Positions 55,186-63,392 of a stretch of DNA of 64,000 nucleotides are shown in pieces; position 1 is the stretch's first letter; every line of letters begins with the position of its first letter. This DNA is from Leptolyngbya sp. CCY15150. Its GTDB lineage: Bacteria; Cyanobacteriota; Cyanobacteriia; RECH01. The DNA is taken from positions 248,001-312,000 of the forward strand of contig NZ_JACSWB010000278.1 of the NCBI RefSeq assembly GCF_016888135.1, given 5' to 3'. The position numbers and the translations under genes were made by a program. The notes under the pieces were generated by a model that had not been told where the DNA came from, made no database searches, and saw only the letters and a list, made by a program, of their open reading frames with translations.

Positions 55186-55298
55186 AGTAGGAGAAGCGGC
55201 ATCTGTGGAGTCTAGCGGCCCATTGCTTCGACATCACAAGCGAACCCTGAACCATCGCGGTATCATGGATCCGTTGCTGATGCCGCATTCATCCTACT
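55186..55298 (+). promoter_or_regulatory. Long inverted repeat between cpcC and cpcD
   Basis: AGTAGGAGAAGCGGCATC (55186-55203) pairs with GATGCCGCATTCATCCTACT (55279-55298) through about 18 base pairs with a 2-nt asymmetry. The loop is about 75 nt. No T-run follows. It begins 17 nt after the cpcC stop codon and likely sets RNA processing, stability or partial termination before cpcD. Confidence 0.65.
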
Positions 55299-55463
55299 CC
55301 TATACGTTAACATAGCTTAATACAACTGCCGGTTTTCACCGGATAGCCAGGGCAGGGGTGTCCCTCGCCTAGGCTGGGGTAGGTGCTGTGGTGAATCCCT
55401 TAGCGATCGCGACGCTAGGCAAGCTACGGCAGTGTTACTTAACCAGGAGAGATCTGAATTATC

Positions 55464-55715
55464 ATGCTTACTGCATCCGCAATTGGTGGTTCTAGCACAC
55501 CCTCAGGAAGTCGTGTGTTTGTTTATGAGGTTTCTGGCCTGCGCCAGACCCGTGAGAATGATAAGAACGACTACCCCATTCGCAAGAGTGGCAGTACTTT
55601 TATCAAAGTTCCCTATGCTCGCATGAACGATGAAATGCGTCGGATTGCTCGTATGGGTGGACAGATTGTCAGTATCCGTCCGCTAGACGCTGATGATGCA
55701 TCTACGGACGAATAA
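55464..55715 (+). CDS. cpcD: Phycocyanin rod-capping linker
   Basis: An 83-residue protein made of a single CpcD domain (SRVFVYEVSGLRQTRENDKN, STFIKVPYARMNDEMRRIAR, GGQIVSIRPL). It caps the distal end of phycobilisome rods. The domain closely matches the C-terminal part of CpcC. Its stop codon TAA is directly followed by the cpcE ATG (no gap), so the two are translationally coupled. Confidence 0.97.
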   Translation: MLTASAIGGSSTPSGSRVFVYEVSGLRQTRENDKNDYPIRKSGSTFIKVPYARMNDEMRRIARMGGQIVSIRPLDADDASTDE

Positions 55716-56570
55716 ATGAGTGTCTCTTCAGACCAAGATTCTGGACTCAGGTCTTCGGCTGAAACGGCAGTCGATGCGGGTTCACTCACCATGGAACAGG
55801 CGATCGCTAATCTGCAACAGCGCCAAGATTTGAGCTTGCGCTACTACGCAGCCTGGTGGTTAGGCAAGTTTCGGGTGAGGGAGCCCGCTGCTGTTGATGC
55901 CCTGATGGCAGCTTTAGATGATGAAGACGATCGCGCCCCTGATGGTGGGTTTCCGCTGCGACGCAATGCGGCCCGCGCCTTGGGAAAGTTGGGCGATCGC
56001 CGAGCTGTACCTGGGCTAATCACCTGTCTCCGTTGTGACGATTTTCATGTCCGCGAAGCGGCAGCTCAAGCCTTAGAGCAACTGGGCGATCGGTCTTGCG
56101 TGCCAACCTTGACGGCCCTCCTCACCTCACAGGTCGGCAAGTCGTCTGGGCTAGGTCTCGATCAACCCTACGATTCGATCCTGGAAGCCTTGGGTACCCT
56201 GCAGGCCACCGAGGCGCTGTCAGCCATTCAACCTTTTTTAGATCACGATATTCCCCGGGTGCGCTACGCGGCGGCCCGAGCCATGTATCAGCTAACCCAA
56301 GAGGCGGCCTACGGCGACCTGCTGGTGGCCTCCCTCCAGGGGAGTGACCTACAGTTGCGACGCTCGGCTCTGATGGATCTAGGTGCATCGGGCTATGTGG
56401 CAGCGGCTCCAGCGATCGCCCAGGCCTTGGCGGAAAACAGTCTTAAATTAATCGCGTTGCAGGGATTGCTAGACCATCAGCTCCAGAGCGATCGCTCTCC
56501 GGCAACCCAAGACTTGGCGCTATCGGACACAGCCTGTGAGCTGCTGAGCTTGATGGATACCTTGCTCTAA
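55716..56570 (+). CDS. cpcE: Phycocyanin alpha-subunit phycocyanobilin lyase, CpcE subunit
   Basis: A 284-residue HEAT-like repeat protein with typical repeat motifs (LRYYAAWWLGKFRVREPAAV, NAARALGKLGDRRAVPGLIT, AAAQALEQLGDRSCVPTLTA). With CpcF it forms the heterodimeric lyase that attaches phycocyanobilin to Cys84 of CpcA. It starts right at the cpcD stop codon. A 9-bp tandem duplication covers its own stop codon (56562-56579). Confidence 0.97.
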   Translation: MSVSSDQDSGLRSSAETAVDAGSLTMEQAIANLQQRQDLSLRYYAAWWLGKFRVREPAAVDALMAALDDEDDRAPDGGFPLRRNAARALGKLGDRRAVPGLITCLRCDDFHVREAAAQALEQLGDRSCVPTLTALLTSQVGKSSGLGLDQPYDSILEALGTLQATEALSAIQPFLDHDIPRVRYAAARAMYQLTQEAAYGDLLVASLQGSDLQLRRSALMDLGASGYVAAAPAIAQALAENSLKLIALQGLLDHQLQSDRSPATQDLALSDTACELLSLMDTLL

Positions 56571-56646
56571 TTGCTCTAATCTTCCCCTTTCCACCTAGGC
56601 GGCAGCCCAGCCCTTGGGTATGGTTTTTCCAGGACTTTTTCGTCGT

Positions 56647-57309
56647 ATGACCCTTCCCCTATCTCCTTCCTCCAATGCTCAGGCGCTGATTCAGGCGGTG
56701 GAACAGGCGACATCTCCGGTGGCGCTGCTGCTGGCGGTGCGATCGCTGGCGGAGTTGCGATCGGTTGACGCTATTCCAACTCTGATTCAAGTGTTGGGCT
56801 ATAACAACCCCGGAGCCGCTGTTGCTGCCGTGGATGGGTTGGTGAACCTAGGCGATCTAGCTGCTCCGGTCATCCTGGAACAAATTGACGGCTACAACTA
56901 TGGTGCAAGGGCTTGGGCGATTCGGGCCCTATCGCGCATTGGGCACCCTGACGCTCTCGATACGTTGACCGAAGCTGCCCGTCAAGACTTTTCCCTAAGC
57001 GTCCGCCGGGCGGCGGCCAAGGGGTTGGGTACGCTCCGATGGGCTGTGCTTCCCCCAGACCAACAGCGTCCAGTGCAGATGCAGACCTTGGAGACCTTAA
57101 CGGCGGTCTGTGCCGATGGGGAATGGGTGGTGCGCTATGCGGCGATCGCTGGCCTGCAGGCCCTAGCAACAGTGCTTGATCCCGCCGATTCGGCCGTGGC
57201 TGATATTCGCCGTCTCTTGCAGCAGCAGGCGGCTACCGACGAAACCCTAGCGGTGCAGGCGCGGGCGCTGTGGGCTCTACAGGCGATCGCTCCCGATAGC
57301 AAAGCCTAA
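56647..57309 (+). CDS. cpcF: Phycocyanin alpha-subunit phycocyanobilin lyase, CpcF subunit
   Basis: A 220-residue HEAT-repeat protein starting MTLPLSPSSNAQALIQAVEQ (56647); the ATG at 56614 would add 11 residues outside the family. The core has VRSLAELRSVDAIPTLIQVL, GYNNPGAAVAAVDGLVNLGD and GARAWAIRALSRIGHPDALD. It is the partner of CpcE. It ends the cpc operon. Confidence 0.95.
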   Translation: MTLPLSPSSNAQALIQAVEQATSPVALLLAVRSLAELRSVDAIPTLIQVLGYNNPGAAVAAVDGLVNLGDLAAPVILEQIDGYNYGARAWAIRALSRIGHPDALDTLTEAARQDFSLSVRRAAAKGLGTLRWAVLPPDQQRPVQMQTLETLTAVCADGEWVVRYAAIAGLQALATVLDPADSAVADIRRLLQQQAATDETLAVQARALWALQAIAPDSKA

Positions 57310-57407
57310 TGTTAGGGCTAGGTAACAATCCCATGATCGAGGGACAGCGGTCTAGAGGACGCGCCTCATGTCCAGCCTCAATCAACTATCAACCAACCAA
57401 CAACAAC

Positions 57408-57447
57408 AAACCGCCCCCGCCTGTAGTGATGGCGTGTGGGGCGGTTT
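57408..57447 (-). terminator. Hairpin between cpcF and the convergent hypothetical gene
   Basis: AAACCGCCCC (57408-57417) pairs perfectly with GGGGCGGTTT (57438-57447). On the minus strand it is followed by T/G-rich DNA (TGTTGTTGTTGG), so it could terminate the minus-strand gene at 57506, and perhaps also slow transcripts leaving cpcF. Confidence 0.65.
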
Positions 57448-57505
57448 GTCGATGAACCAGCAGGTGTAGATAGATTCCGCAGACGTGTGTTTGAAAGGCA
57501 GGGGC

Positions 57506-58135
57506 TTAGGAGGGGTTGGACTCTGAGCGAGGCATTTGGGCGATGGAATAGCGGGCGATCGCCAAGCTGAGGCGGGCTTGTTCGATGCCAGATAATTCTG
57601 TCCAAGCGGCACAGCGCATGGTTCGTAGGGCAGCTTCTAGGGAATCAGAGTTGGAGTCCCGCATGGCATAGGCATAGGGACGGGCAAGCACCTGCCAATC
57701 TTCGTTGGCCATGGTGGGCAAACAGTCTTGCACACATTGAATCAGTTGCTCTTCAAGGGCCAGACCGCTAGCCGCGACTCGCTGGGCCACCTGAATAATG
57801 TGATCCACGATTGTCTGGGGGACATCTACAGAAAGGGCTTGGTGGATGCGGCTCTGGAGGGTTTCTGCCATGGAGGGGTTGGCAGTAGACGCCCAGAGCT
57901 GCTCCATCACTTGTCCTAGGGATTCAGCCCGTTGATCCAACTCATCCGACCAGCCGAGAGCGATCGCATCTTGCTCTAGGTGCTCGAAGTAGGCGTCTGA
58001 CTCGGGTGCAGCCGGATTCCAAGGATAGACGGATGCTTCAGCATCTTCTTCGAAGGGAGTCGTCTCTAGGAATAGGGCCAGAAGGTCTAGCTCTGCTTGG
58101 TAATGCATGTTGAGGGATAGGGAATTGCCTGCCAT
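57506..58135 (-). CDS. Conserved-looking helical hypothetical protein
   Basis: A 209-residue protein from MAGNSLSLNMHYQ (58135), which has AGGAG 7 nt upstream. It is largely helical and acidic: MHYQAELDLLALFLETTPFE, LDQRAESLGQVMEQLWASTA, IVDHIIQVAQRVAASGLALE, and a final helix WTELSGIEQARLSLAIARYS. No signal peptide, membrane segment or catalytic motif. Its function is unknown; nearness to the cpc operon is the only clue. It converges on cpcF. Confidence 0.75.
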   Translation of the reverse strand: MAGNSLSLNMHYQAELDLLALFLETTPFEEDAEASVYPWNPAAPESDAYFEHLEQDAIALGWSDELDQRAESLGQVMEQLWASTANPSMAETLQSRIHQALSVDVPQTIVDHIIQVAQRVAASGLALEEQLIQCVQDCLPTMANEDWQVLARPYAYAMRDSNSDSLEAALRTMRCAAWTELSGIEQARLSLAIARYSIAQMPRSESNPS

Positions 58136-58550
58136 GAATCTGCTCCTGCGTGGGTTAGTGGAATCTAACATCGGTATCTACAAGCGCGATCGTGCCCGTT
58201 CCGCACAACCTCGTGAACCGATTAGAATTTTTGATCCAAAAGGCGAGGACAGCCTCTCCCGTAGCGCAGCTCTGCTCAGATTTTACTCCCACCTAGCCCT
58301 AGATGCCTACCTATTTTCTAGGAAACAGCCGGTTGATAAGCAACGAATCATGAACGTTTAGGCAGGATATGTGTTCGATGACCGGATGGCGATGGATGAC
58401 AGGATCCCTTAATTGAGGTCGATATGAGGTCGATACCATGCGGTTGAATGTTCGGATTCCACTCCCGTTCGCTTGCCTCTCATCATGCCTCGACAGGTCA
58501 TCTGCACCCACCATGAATGGTCACATCCTGTCTGTGGCACAACGGGGCAT
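58136..58550. other. Intergenic region, 415 bp
   Basis: No gene is supported. It holds the promoter side of the hypothetical protein gene and the 3' flank of dnaG. A perfect 11-bp tandem duplication of TGAGGTCGATA lies at 58414-58435. Confidence 0.55.
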
Positions 58551-60458
58551 CTAGAGGGACGGTGTTTGCGCTAGATCTTCAAAGCTGGTGCGGCGCTGCT
58601 CCTCTTGCAGTTCTCGAATGCGCTGCTTCTCGGCATACATTTGCCGTTGATAGTCGTAGGCGCGATCGGGTTCTTGGTCGCAGTCGGTTTCTTTCCAGCG
58701 GGTATTGAGATGGCGAAACCGTTTTTCACACATCACCTGCTCGATCGCTGCTGCCGCCCCCCGCACCACTAGGGGCGCACGCAGAACATCGCGCTGCGTC
58801 TTTTCATCCAGTTGAAAAATATGTTGAATGGTTTGCAACTGCCCAGGAATGCTGGCGTAGTGATCATGCACGCGATCTATCAAGGCGGTATCGGCTTCGA
58901 TCGGGTGGGTTTGGAGTTGATGGATCACCTGCCAAAGCTGGCGGTGGTAGCTCATGCCAAAGTCTAGGTCGCGCTCATTCATGGTGGCGATGATCAGCGG
59001 CCGATGGTCTGGAAGATGCAGATAAATCCGTAGGAGTTGGGCTTCTGATTCATCCATGAGGGAGCGATCGCCCGGCCGTTGCCATTTCCGCGATCGCCCG
59101 TGCCAGCGCTGTCCTCGCACTTGGTTGCGCAGGTCGTCTTCCAATCGCACCACCATGCGGGCATCCCCTTGGCTGAGCAGTTCGGCGCAGCGATGAATAT
59201 AGTGGGTGCGCAGGGTAGCATTGGGAAGATTGCCCAGCAGCTTCACCATGCTTTGGGTCGCTTGCTGGAACTGATCGGCTTGATTGAGATCGGCCTCCAG
59301 CAAAGTCTGCTGCAACTGCCAATCGAGCCAGAGGGGGGCTGTGTCTAGGAGGGTCTGATAGTCTTCTGCATGGTGGGTTTTGAGAAACTCATCGGGATCT
59401 TTGCCTTCAGGCATGGTCAACACCCGCAGTTGCACATCCCCCCGATAGGCCAGATCCGCCACCTCACCAATGGCTCGCTCGGCGGCCCGGACGCCCGCCG
59501 TATCGGCATCGAAGTTGAACACCACCTGCTTAGATTCGGTGTAGCGCAGAAGCTGACGAATTTGATCAACGCTCAGGGCGGTTCCCAGGGAGGCCACGGC
59601 ATTCTCGATCCCGGCGGCATGGAGGGCAATCACGTCAAAATAGCCCTCGACGACGACGGCGCAGTCTTGCTTGGCGATCGCTGCTCGGGCTTTATCCAGA
59701 CCAAATAGGGTTTTGCCCTTATCAAAAAGATCCGTTTCGGGAGAATTCAAATACTTCGGTTGATCATCCCCAAAGGCTCGCCCCCCAAAGGCAATCACCC
59801 GCCCCTGAGTATCGTGGATGGGGATCATCAAGCGATCGCGGAAGCGGTCATAGTAGCCATCTTGCCCTTGGCGAGGAATTATCAAGCCAGCCTTTTCCAC
59901 CAGTTCGGCTGGGTAGCGCTTTTGTTCCACCAGATAGCCATAGAGCGTCTGCCAGCCGGCTGGGGCATAGCCCAACTGAAACCGCTGCATGGTGCGATCG
60001 CTGAGATGGCGTGCCGCTTGGAGGTACTGCAGGGCTGCCTCTCCTGAGGACTGATGCAGGGCATGTTCATAGAACCGGGCCGTGAGCGCCACAATTTCAT
60101 AGAGCTGATCCCGCAGGGATAGCTGGCGCTGAAGTTCTTGGCGCTGAGCGGGTTCGAGGGTTTTAACCGGGACTTGATAGCGCTTGGCTAGGTCTAGGAC
60201 AACGTCACTAAAGGAACGCTTGCCCAGCTCCATCAAAAAGGTGAGGGCATTGCCGCCGGCACCGCAGCTAAAGCAATAGTAAAACTGCTTGCTGGGACTG
60301 ACGCTAAAGCTGGGGGATTTATCATCGTGGAACGGACATAGGCCCGTAAAATCTTTACCGCGCTTGCGCAGCACCACGTGGTCGGAGACGATATCGACAA
60401 TATCGGCCCGTTCCTTGACGGCATCAATGGTATCGGGGTGAAGGCGAGGGATGTCCAT
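58551..60458 (-). CDS. dnaG: DNA primase
   Basis: A 635-residue primase. The CHC2 zinc finger is at residues 40-66 (CPFHDDKSPSF with Cys41/His44, and CFSCGAGGN with Cys62/Cys65). The TOPRIM catalytic domain follows, with Glu in VVVEGYFDVIAL and the acidic motif NFDADTAG. A helical C-terminal DnaB-binding domain spans about 450-600 (LLRIYLHLPDHRPLIIATMN). It makes RNA primers at the fork. Confidence 0.96.
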   Translation of the reverse strand: MDIPRLHPDTIDAVKERADIVDIVSDHVVLRKRGKDFTGLCPFHDDKSPSFSVSPSKQFYYCFSCGAGGNALTFLMELGKRSFSDVVLDLAKRYQVPVKTLEPAQRQELQRQLSLRDQLYEIVALTARFYEHALHQSSGEAALQYLQAARHLSDRTMQRFQLGYAPAGWQTLYGYLVEQKRYPAELVEKAGLIIPRQGQDGYYDRFRDRLMIPIHDTQGRVIAFGGRAFGDDQPKYLNSPETDLFDKGKTLFGLDKARAAIAKQDCAVVVEGYFDVIALHAAGIENAVASLGTALSVDQIRQLLRYTESKQVVFNFDADTAGVRAAERAIGEVADLAYRGDVQLRVLTMPEGKDPDEFLKTHHAEDYQTLLDTAPLWLDWQLQQTLLEADLNQADQFQQATQSMVKLLGNLPNATLRTHYIHRCAELLSQGDARMVVRLEDDLRNQVRGQRWHGRSRKWQRPGDRSLMDESEAQLLRIYLHLPDHRPLIIATMNERDLDFGMSYHRQLWQVIHQLQTHPIEADTALIDRVHDHYASIPGQLQTIQHIFQLDEKTQRDVLRAPLVVRGAAAAIEQVMCEKRFRHLNTRWKETDCDQEPDRAYDYQRQMYAEKQRIRELQEEQRRTSFEDLAQTPSL

Positions 60459-61121
60459 GGAGAGCTGGTAGGCAGGGGCGATCGCCCAGGAAGACGAAGG
60501 GGACTGGGAATTCGCAAACGACTACGGTTGGGATGCTGACCGGGAAGCGATCGCTTTCTACAGGCAAACCGTTCTAGAGATATCTATCCTAGCGAAGGGA
60601 TCTGGATTAGGTTGATGAGACGGCTAACGGAAGCCAGTTAGGATAGCGATCGCCTCTAGCCAAGTAACGGGAGGATGCCTGGAGGTACCGATGACGCTGC
60701 CGCTGAATGGGTGGGTACTCTATATCTAGCGCCACTATACGAGAAAATCCTGGGGATCCGCAAGGGCGATCGCCAGCCACAACGTCAGCCTAGGCTTAGC
60801 TCAGGGTTCCTGTGGGGGCAATGACAATAGCGGTACGACGATGGGCATCCCTCCATCAAGATTCATCGACAAGTTCGCCCGAATCTCTACATATGGTAGT
60901 AAGCTAATGGGCACTTCTGACCATACTTTTCGCACCATACTTTTCGCACAGTGCTGATGAGATGGGGCGATCGCCTCTAGACCGTGAGCGCCCTAGGGTG
61001 GTTAAGATGTCTGCGGACTAGGGTACCCTCATGCTCTGGGCGATCGCTAAGCTGCTTGGGGGATCGCACAGGTGATCCACTCAGCCATCTCATCCGTCAA
61101 CAGAACCGTAGAGGACAGCAC
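60459..61121. other. dnaG-amidase divergent intergenic region, 663 bp
   Basis: No ORF is supported on either strand. HIP1 sites occur several times. A perfect 14-bp tandem duplication of CCATACTTTTCGCA lies at 60921-60948. The promoters of dnaG and the amidase gene must be here, but I cannot place them. Confidence 0.55.
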
Positions 61122-62468
61122 ATGGGACGTATTTTTATCTCGGCCGGTCATGGGGGGACAGACAATGAACTGCTCGACCCAGGCGTTGTTGTAGGCGACA
61201 CCACCGAAGCCCAAGAGATGATTCAAATTCGAGATCTGGTGGTTGCAGAGCTGCGATCGCGGGGTTTTGATGTGTTGGCGGTGCCTGATGACCTCGGTCT
61301 TGTGCAGTCGATTGACTGGATCAATGCCCGTGGACGCTTTGGTGATGTGGCGATCGAGATCAATGCCGATGCCTATACCAACCCGGAGGTGCGCGGGGCC
61401 AGCGTCTACCATATTGCCAACAACCAAGAGCGCCGTCGCCATGCCGAGCTGGTGCTGTTTGCCATGCTGCGCCGCTTGCCGGGCTATGTGAGTCGCGGAG
61501 CCCGCCCTGATACCACAACGGCTGTGGGGCGTTTGGCTTTTTGTCGATGGGTGGTCTTGCCCTCGTTGCTCATGCAGGTGGGGTTTCTCACCAATCCTGA
61601 GGATTTGCGCGTGTTGCAAACCCAGCGGAATGATGTGGCGCTGGGCATTGCTGATGGGCTGGCATCGTGGAGCCGCGCCCTCACCCAGGGCAGCACCCCT
61701 GATTCTAGCTATCCGCTCATTGATATTCAGCTCAACGGCTCACCCTACGGCGATCGCGGTATTTTGGTCAACGGTAATTCCTATATCCCGGTGGCGTTGG
61801 TGGATCAACTGGGAATTGACCTGTCGTCTGCTCCCGATGTGCGCCGGATCCAGCATCACAACATTGTGTATATCAAGGCGATTGACCTGCGGGATTTCAA
61901 CATTTCTGTGGGCTGGGAGAAAGAAACACGCACCGTGACCCTACGCTCGATTCTCACCATCTGCCCCGGTGCCTTAGATCGGATCATGGGCCATGGCAAT
62001 GTCCGAGACATGCAGTTGCTGATGTTTCTGAAAGCCAACAATGAAAATGTGGTAGAAACCTTTGCCAACCTGCCCAAATACTACCGAGAAGAGGGCAGCG
62101 TGGAGGGCGTCAACTACGACATCGCCTTTTCCCAAATGTGTCTGGAGACCAACTTTTTGCAGTTTGGCGGCGAGGTGTTGCCAGAGCAATATAATTTTGC
62201 CAGTCTGGCCAGCGCTAATGCTGAAGAGGTGGCGGCAACGTTTCCTAGCCAACGGGTGGGGGTGCGGGCCCATATTCAACACCTCAAGGCCTATGCCAGT
62301 CAGGAACCCTTGGTGTATGAACAGGTTGATCCCCGGTTTACCTTTGTCACTCGGGGGGTCGCTCCGCTGGTGGATCAGTTAAGTGGACGATGGTCGGCGG
62401 ATCCAGGCTATGGCAGCAAAATCATGGCAATTTTGAAGCGTCTCTATGAGTCAGCCGATCTACTTTGA
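61122..62468 (+). CDS. N-acetylmuramoyl-L-alanine amidase with C-terminal lysozyme-like domain (TftA-like)
   Basis: A 448-residue protein from the ATG at 61122 (GAGGA about 6 nt upstream); an upstream in-frame ATG would add a 46-residue leader with no signal. The amidase_3-type domain (about 1-185) has the metal-site region MGRIFISAGHGGTDNELLDP, VAIEINADAY and LLMQVGFLTNPEDLRVLQ. Then comes a copper-amine-oxidase-N-like segment (YIPVALVDQLGIDLSSAPDV) and a glucosaminidase-like end (YDIAFSQMCLETNFLQFGGE). This fusion recalls the cyanobacterial TftA that shapes tapered hormogonium ends; that identity is tentative. Confidence 0.8.
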   Translation: MGRIFISAGHGGTDNELLDPGVVVGDTTEAQEMIQIRDLVVAELRSRGFDVLAVPDDLGLVQSIDWINARGRFGDVAIEINADAYTNPEVRGASVYHIANNQERRRHAELVLFAMLRRLPGYVSRGARPDTTTAVGRLAFCRWVVLPSLLMQVGFLTNPEDLRVLQTQRNDVALGIADGLASWSRALTQGSTPDSSYPLIDIQLNGSPYGDRGILVNGNSYIPVALVDQLGIDLSSAPDVRRIQHHNIVYIKAIDLRDFNISVGWEKETRTVTLRSILTICPGALDRIMGHGNVRDMQLLMFLKANNENVVETFANLPKYYREEGSVEGVNYDIAFSQMCLETNFLQFGGEVLPEQYNFASLASANAEEVAATFPSQRVGVRAHIQHLKAYASQEPLVYEQVDPRFTFVTRGVAPLVDQLSGRWSADPGYGSKIMAILKRLYESADLL

Positions 62469-62591
62469 TGTCTAGTCATAGCAAAGCAGAGAAGTAGCTG
62501 ATCTACTCCTCCGCGTTGTTGGTTCATTGGTTCCCAAGTTATCGAGTCCCAAGACTATCTTGGCCTCGGGATGCGATCGGGACGATGTCAT

Positions 62592-62729
62592 ATATCAAAT
62601 CTGGTTAGATGCGCTGTTCATTCGAGGCCTTGTCAGCACCCGAATGTCTGTAACCCCTTTATGAAGGGGCAGCGCAGCAGGGGATCGAATGCAATCTCCC
62701 ACCATGATTCATCCAACCGGACTTGATAT
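62592..62729 (-). mobile_element. MITE-like element, copy 2 (138 bp)
   Basis: The left end is ATATCAAATCTGGTT and the right end AACCGGACTTGATAT. Its reverse complement aligns along the full length with 15478-15614. It has no coding capacity. The right terminal repeat shares its last base with the stop codon of the minus-strand YbaB/EbfC gene. No clear target-site duplication is evident beyond a possible TA inside the terminal repeats. Confidence 0.85.
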
Positions 62730-63079
62730 TACATTCCGGGCAGGTTTAAGCCGCCGGTGAGTTCTTCCATCCGCTCGCGCATGGTGGTGGTGGATTTCTC
62801 ATAGGCATCTTTCATCGCCGCCAAGACGAGGTCCGAGAGCATCTCTGCACCTTCATTGATGGCTTCAGACGTCACTTCAACCCGACGAGGTTCTTGGTTA
62901 CCGCTGAGGAAGACTTTGACTTGCCCGCCTGCCGAGGTTCCTTCAATTTCTAGCTCTTCTAGCTCTTGCTGCAGCCGTCGAGCGCCTTCTTGCACCTGTT
63001 GGGCTTTTTTGAACGCATCGGCAAGCTCTTTCATTTTGCCAAGACCAAAGCCGCCGCCAAATCCCTGTCCTTGCGTCAT
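62729..63079 (-). CDS. YbaB/EbfC-family nucleoid-associated protein
   Basis: A 116-residue protein from [20 protein letters not shown] (63079). It shows the family pattern: [59 protein letters not shown], and [20 protein letters not shown]. The N-terminal Gly/Gln-rich stretch replaces part of the usual start. The family binds DNA without strict sequence need and forms dimers. The reading frame ends one base inside a MITE terminal repeat. Confidence 0.92.
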   Translation of the reverse strand: MTQGQGFGGGFGLGKMKELADAFKKAQQVQEGARRLQQELEELEIEGTSAGGQVKVFLSGNQEPRRVEVTSEAINEGAEMLSDLVLAAMKDAYEKSTTTMRERMEELTGGLNLPGM

Positions 63080-63392
63080 AGTTCTCTCGTTACCCATTGT
63101 GTTGATCATAGTATGTGTCTCTGTATTGTTCAGGGGAGCGACGTGCTCATCCGAACATTCAGAGCCCTGCAACCCTTGACTTAGGAGTCGATGCTGTCGC
63201 GTCACCAGCTAGGGGCTAGAGGAAGCGATCGCTGCTGCCAACGTCAAGGAGCGGTTGCGGTAAAATTGTACTGCCAGGATCGATCAAAAGCTAACAGCAT
63301 CCCTAGAGACAAACGCTCCAATCGTTGATGCTCTTGGACAGTCCTGCCCTCTTATCTTAGCGGCTGTCGTGATCAATGCCCGCAAAAAACGG
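63080..63392. other. murB-YbaB intergenic region, 313 bp
   Basis: No ORF is supported. It holds the YbaB promoter side and the murB 3' flank. No hairpin with a T-run was found. Confidence 0.5.
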
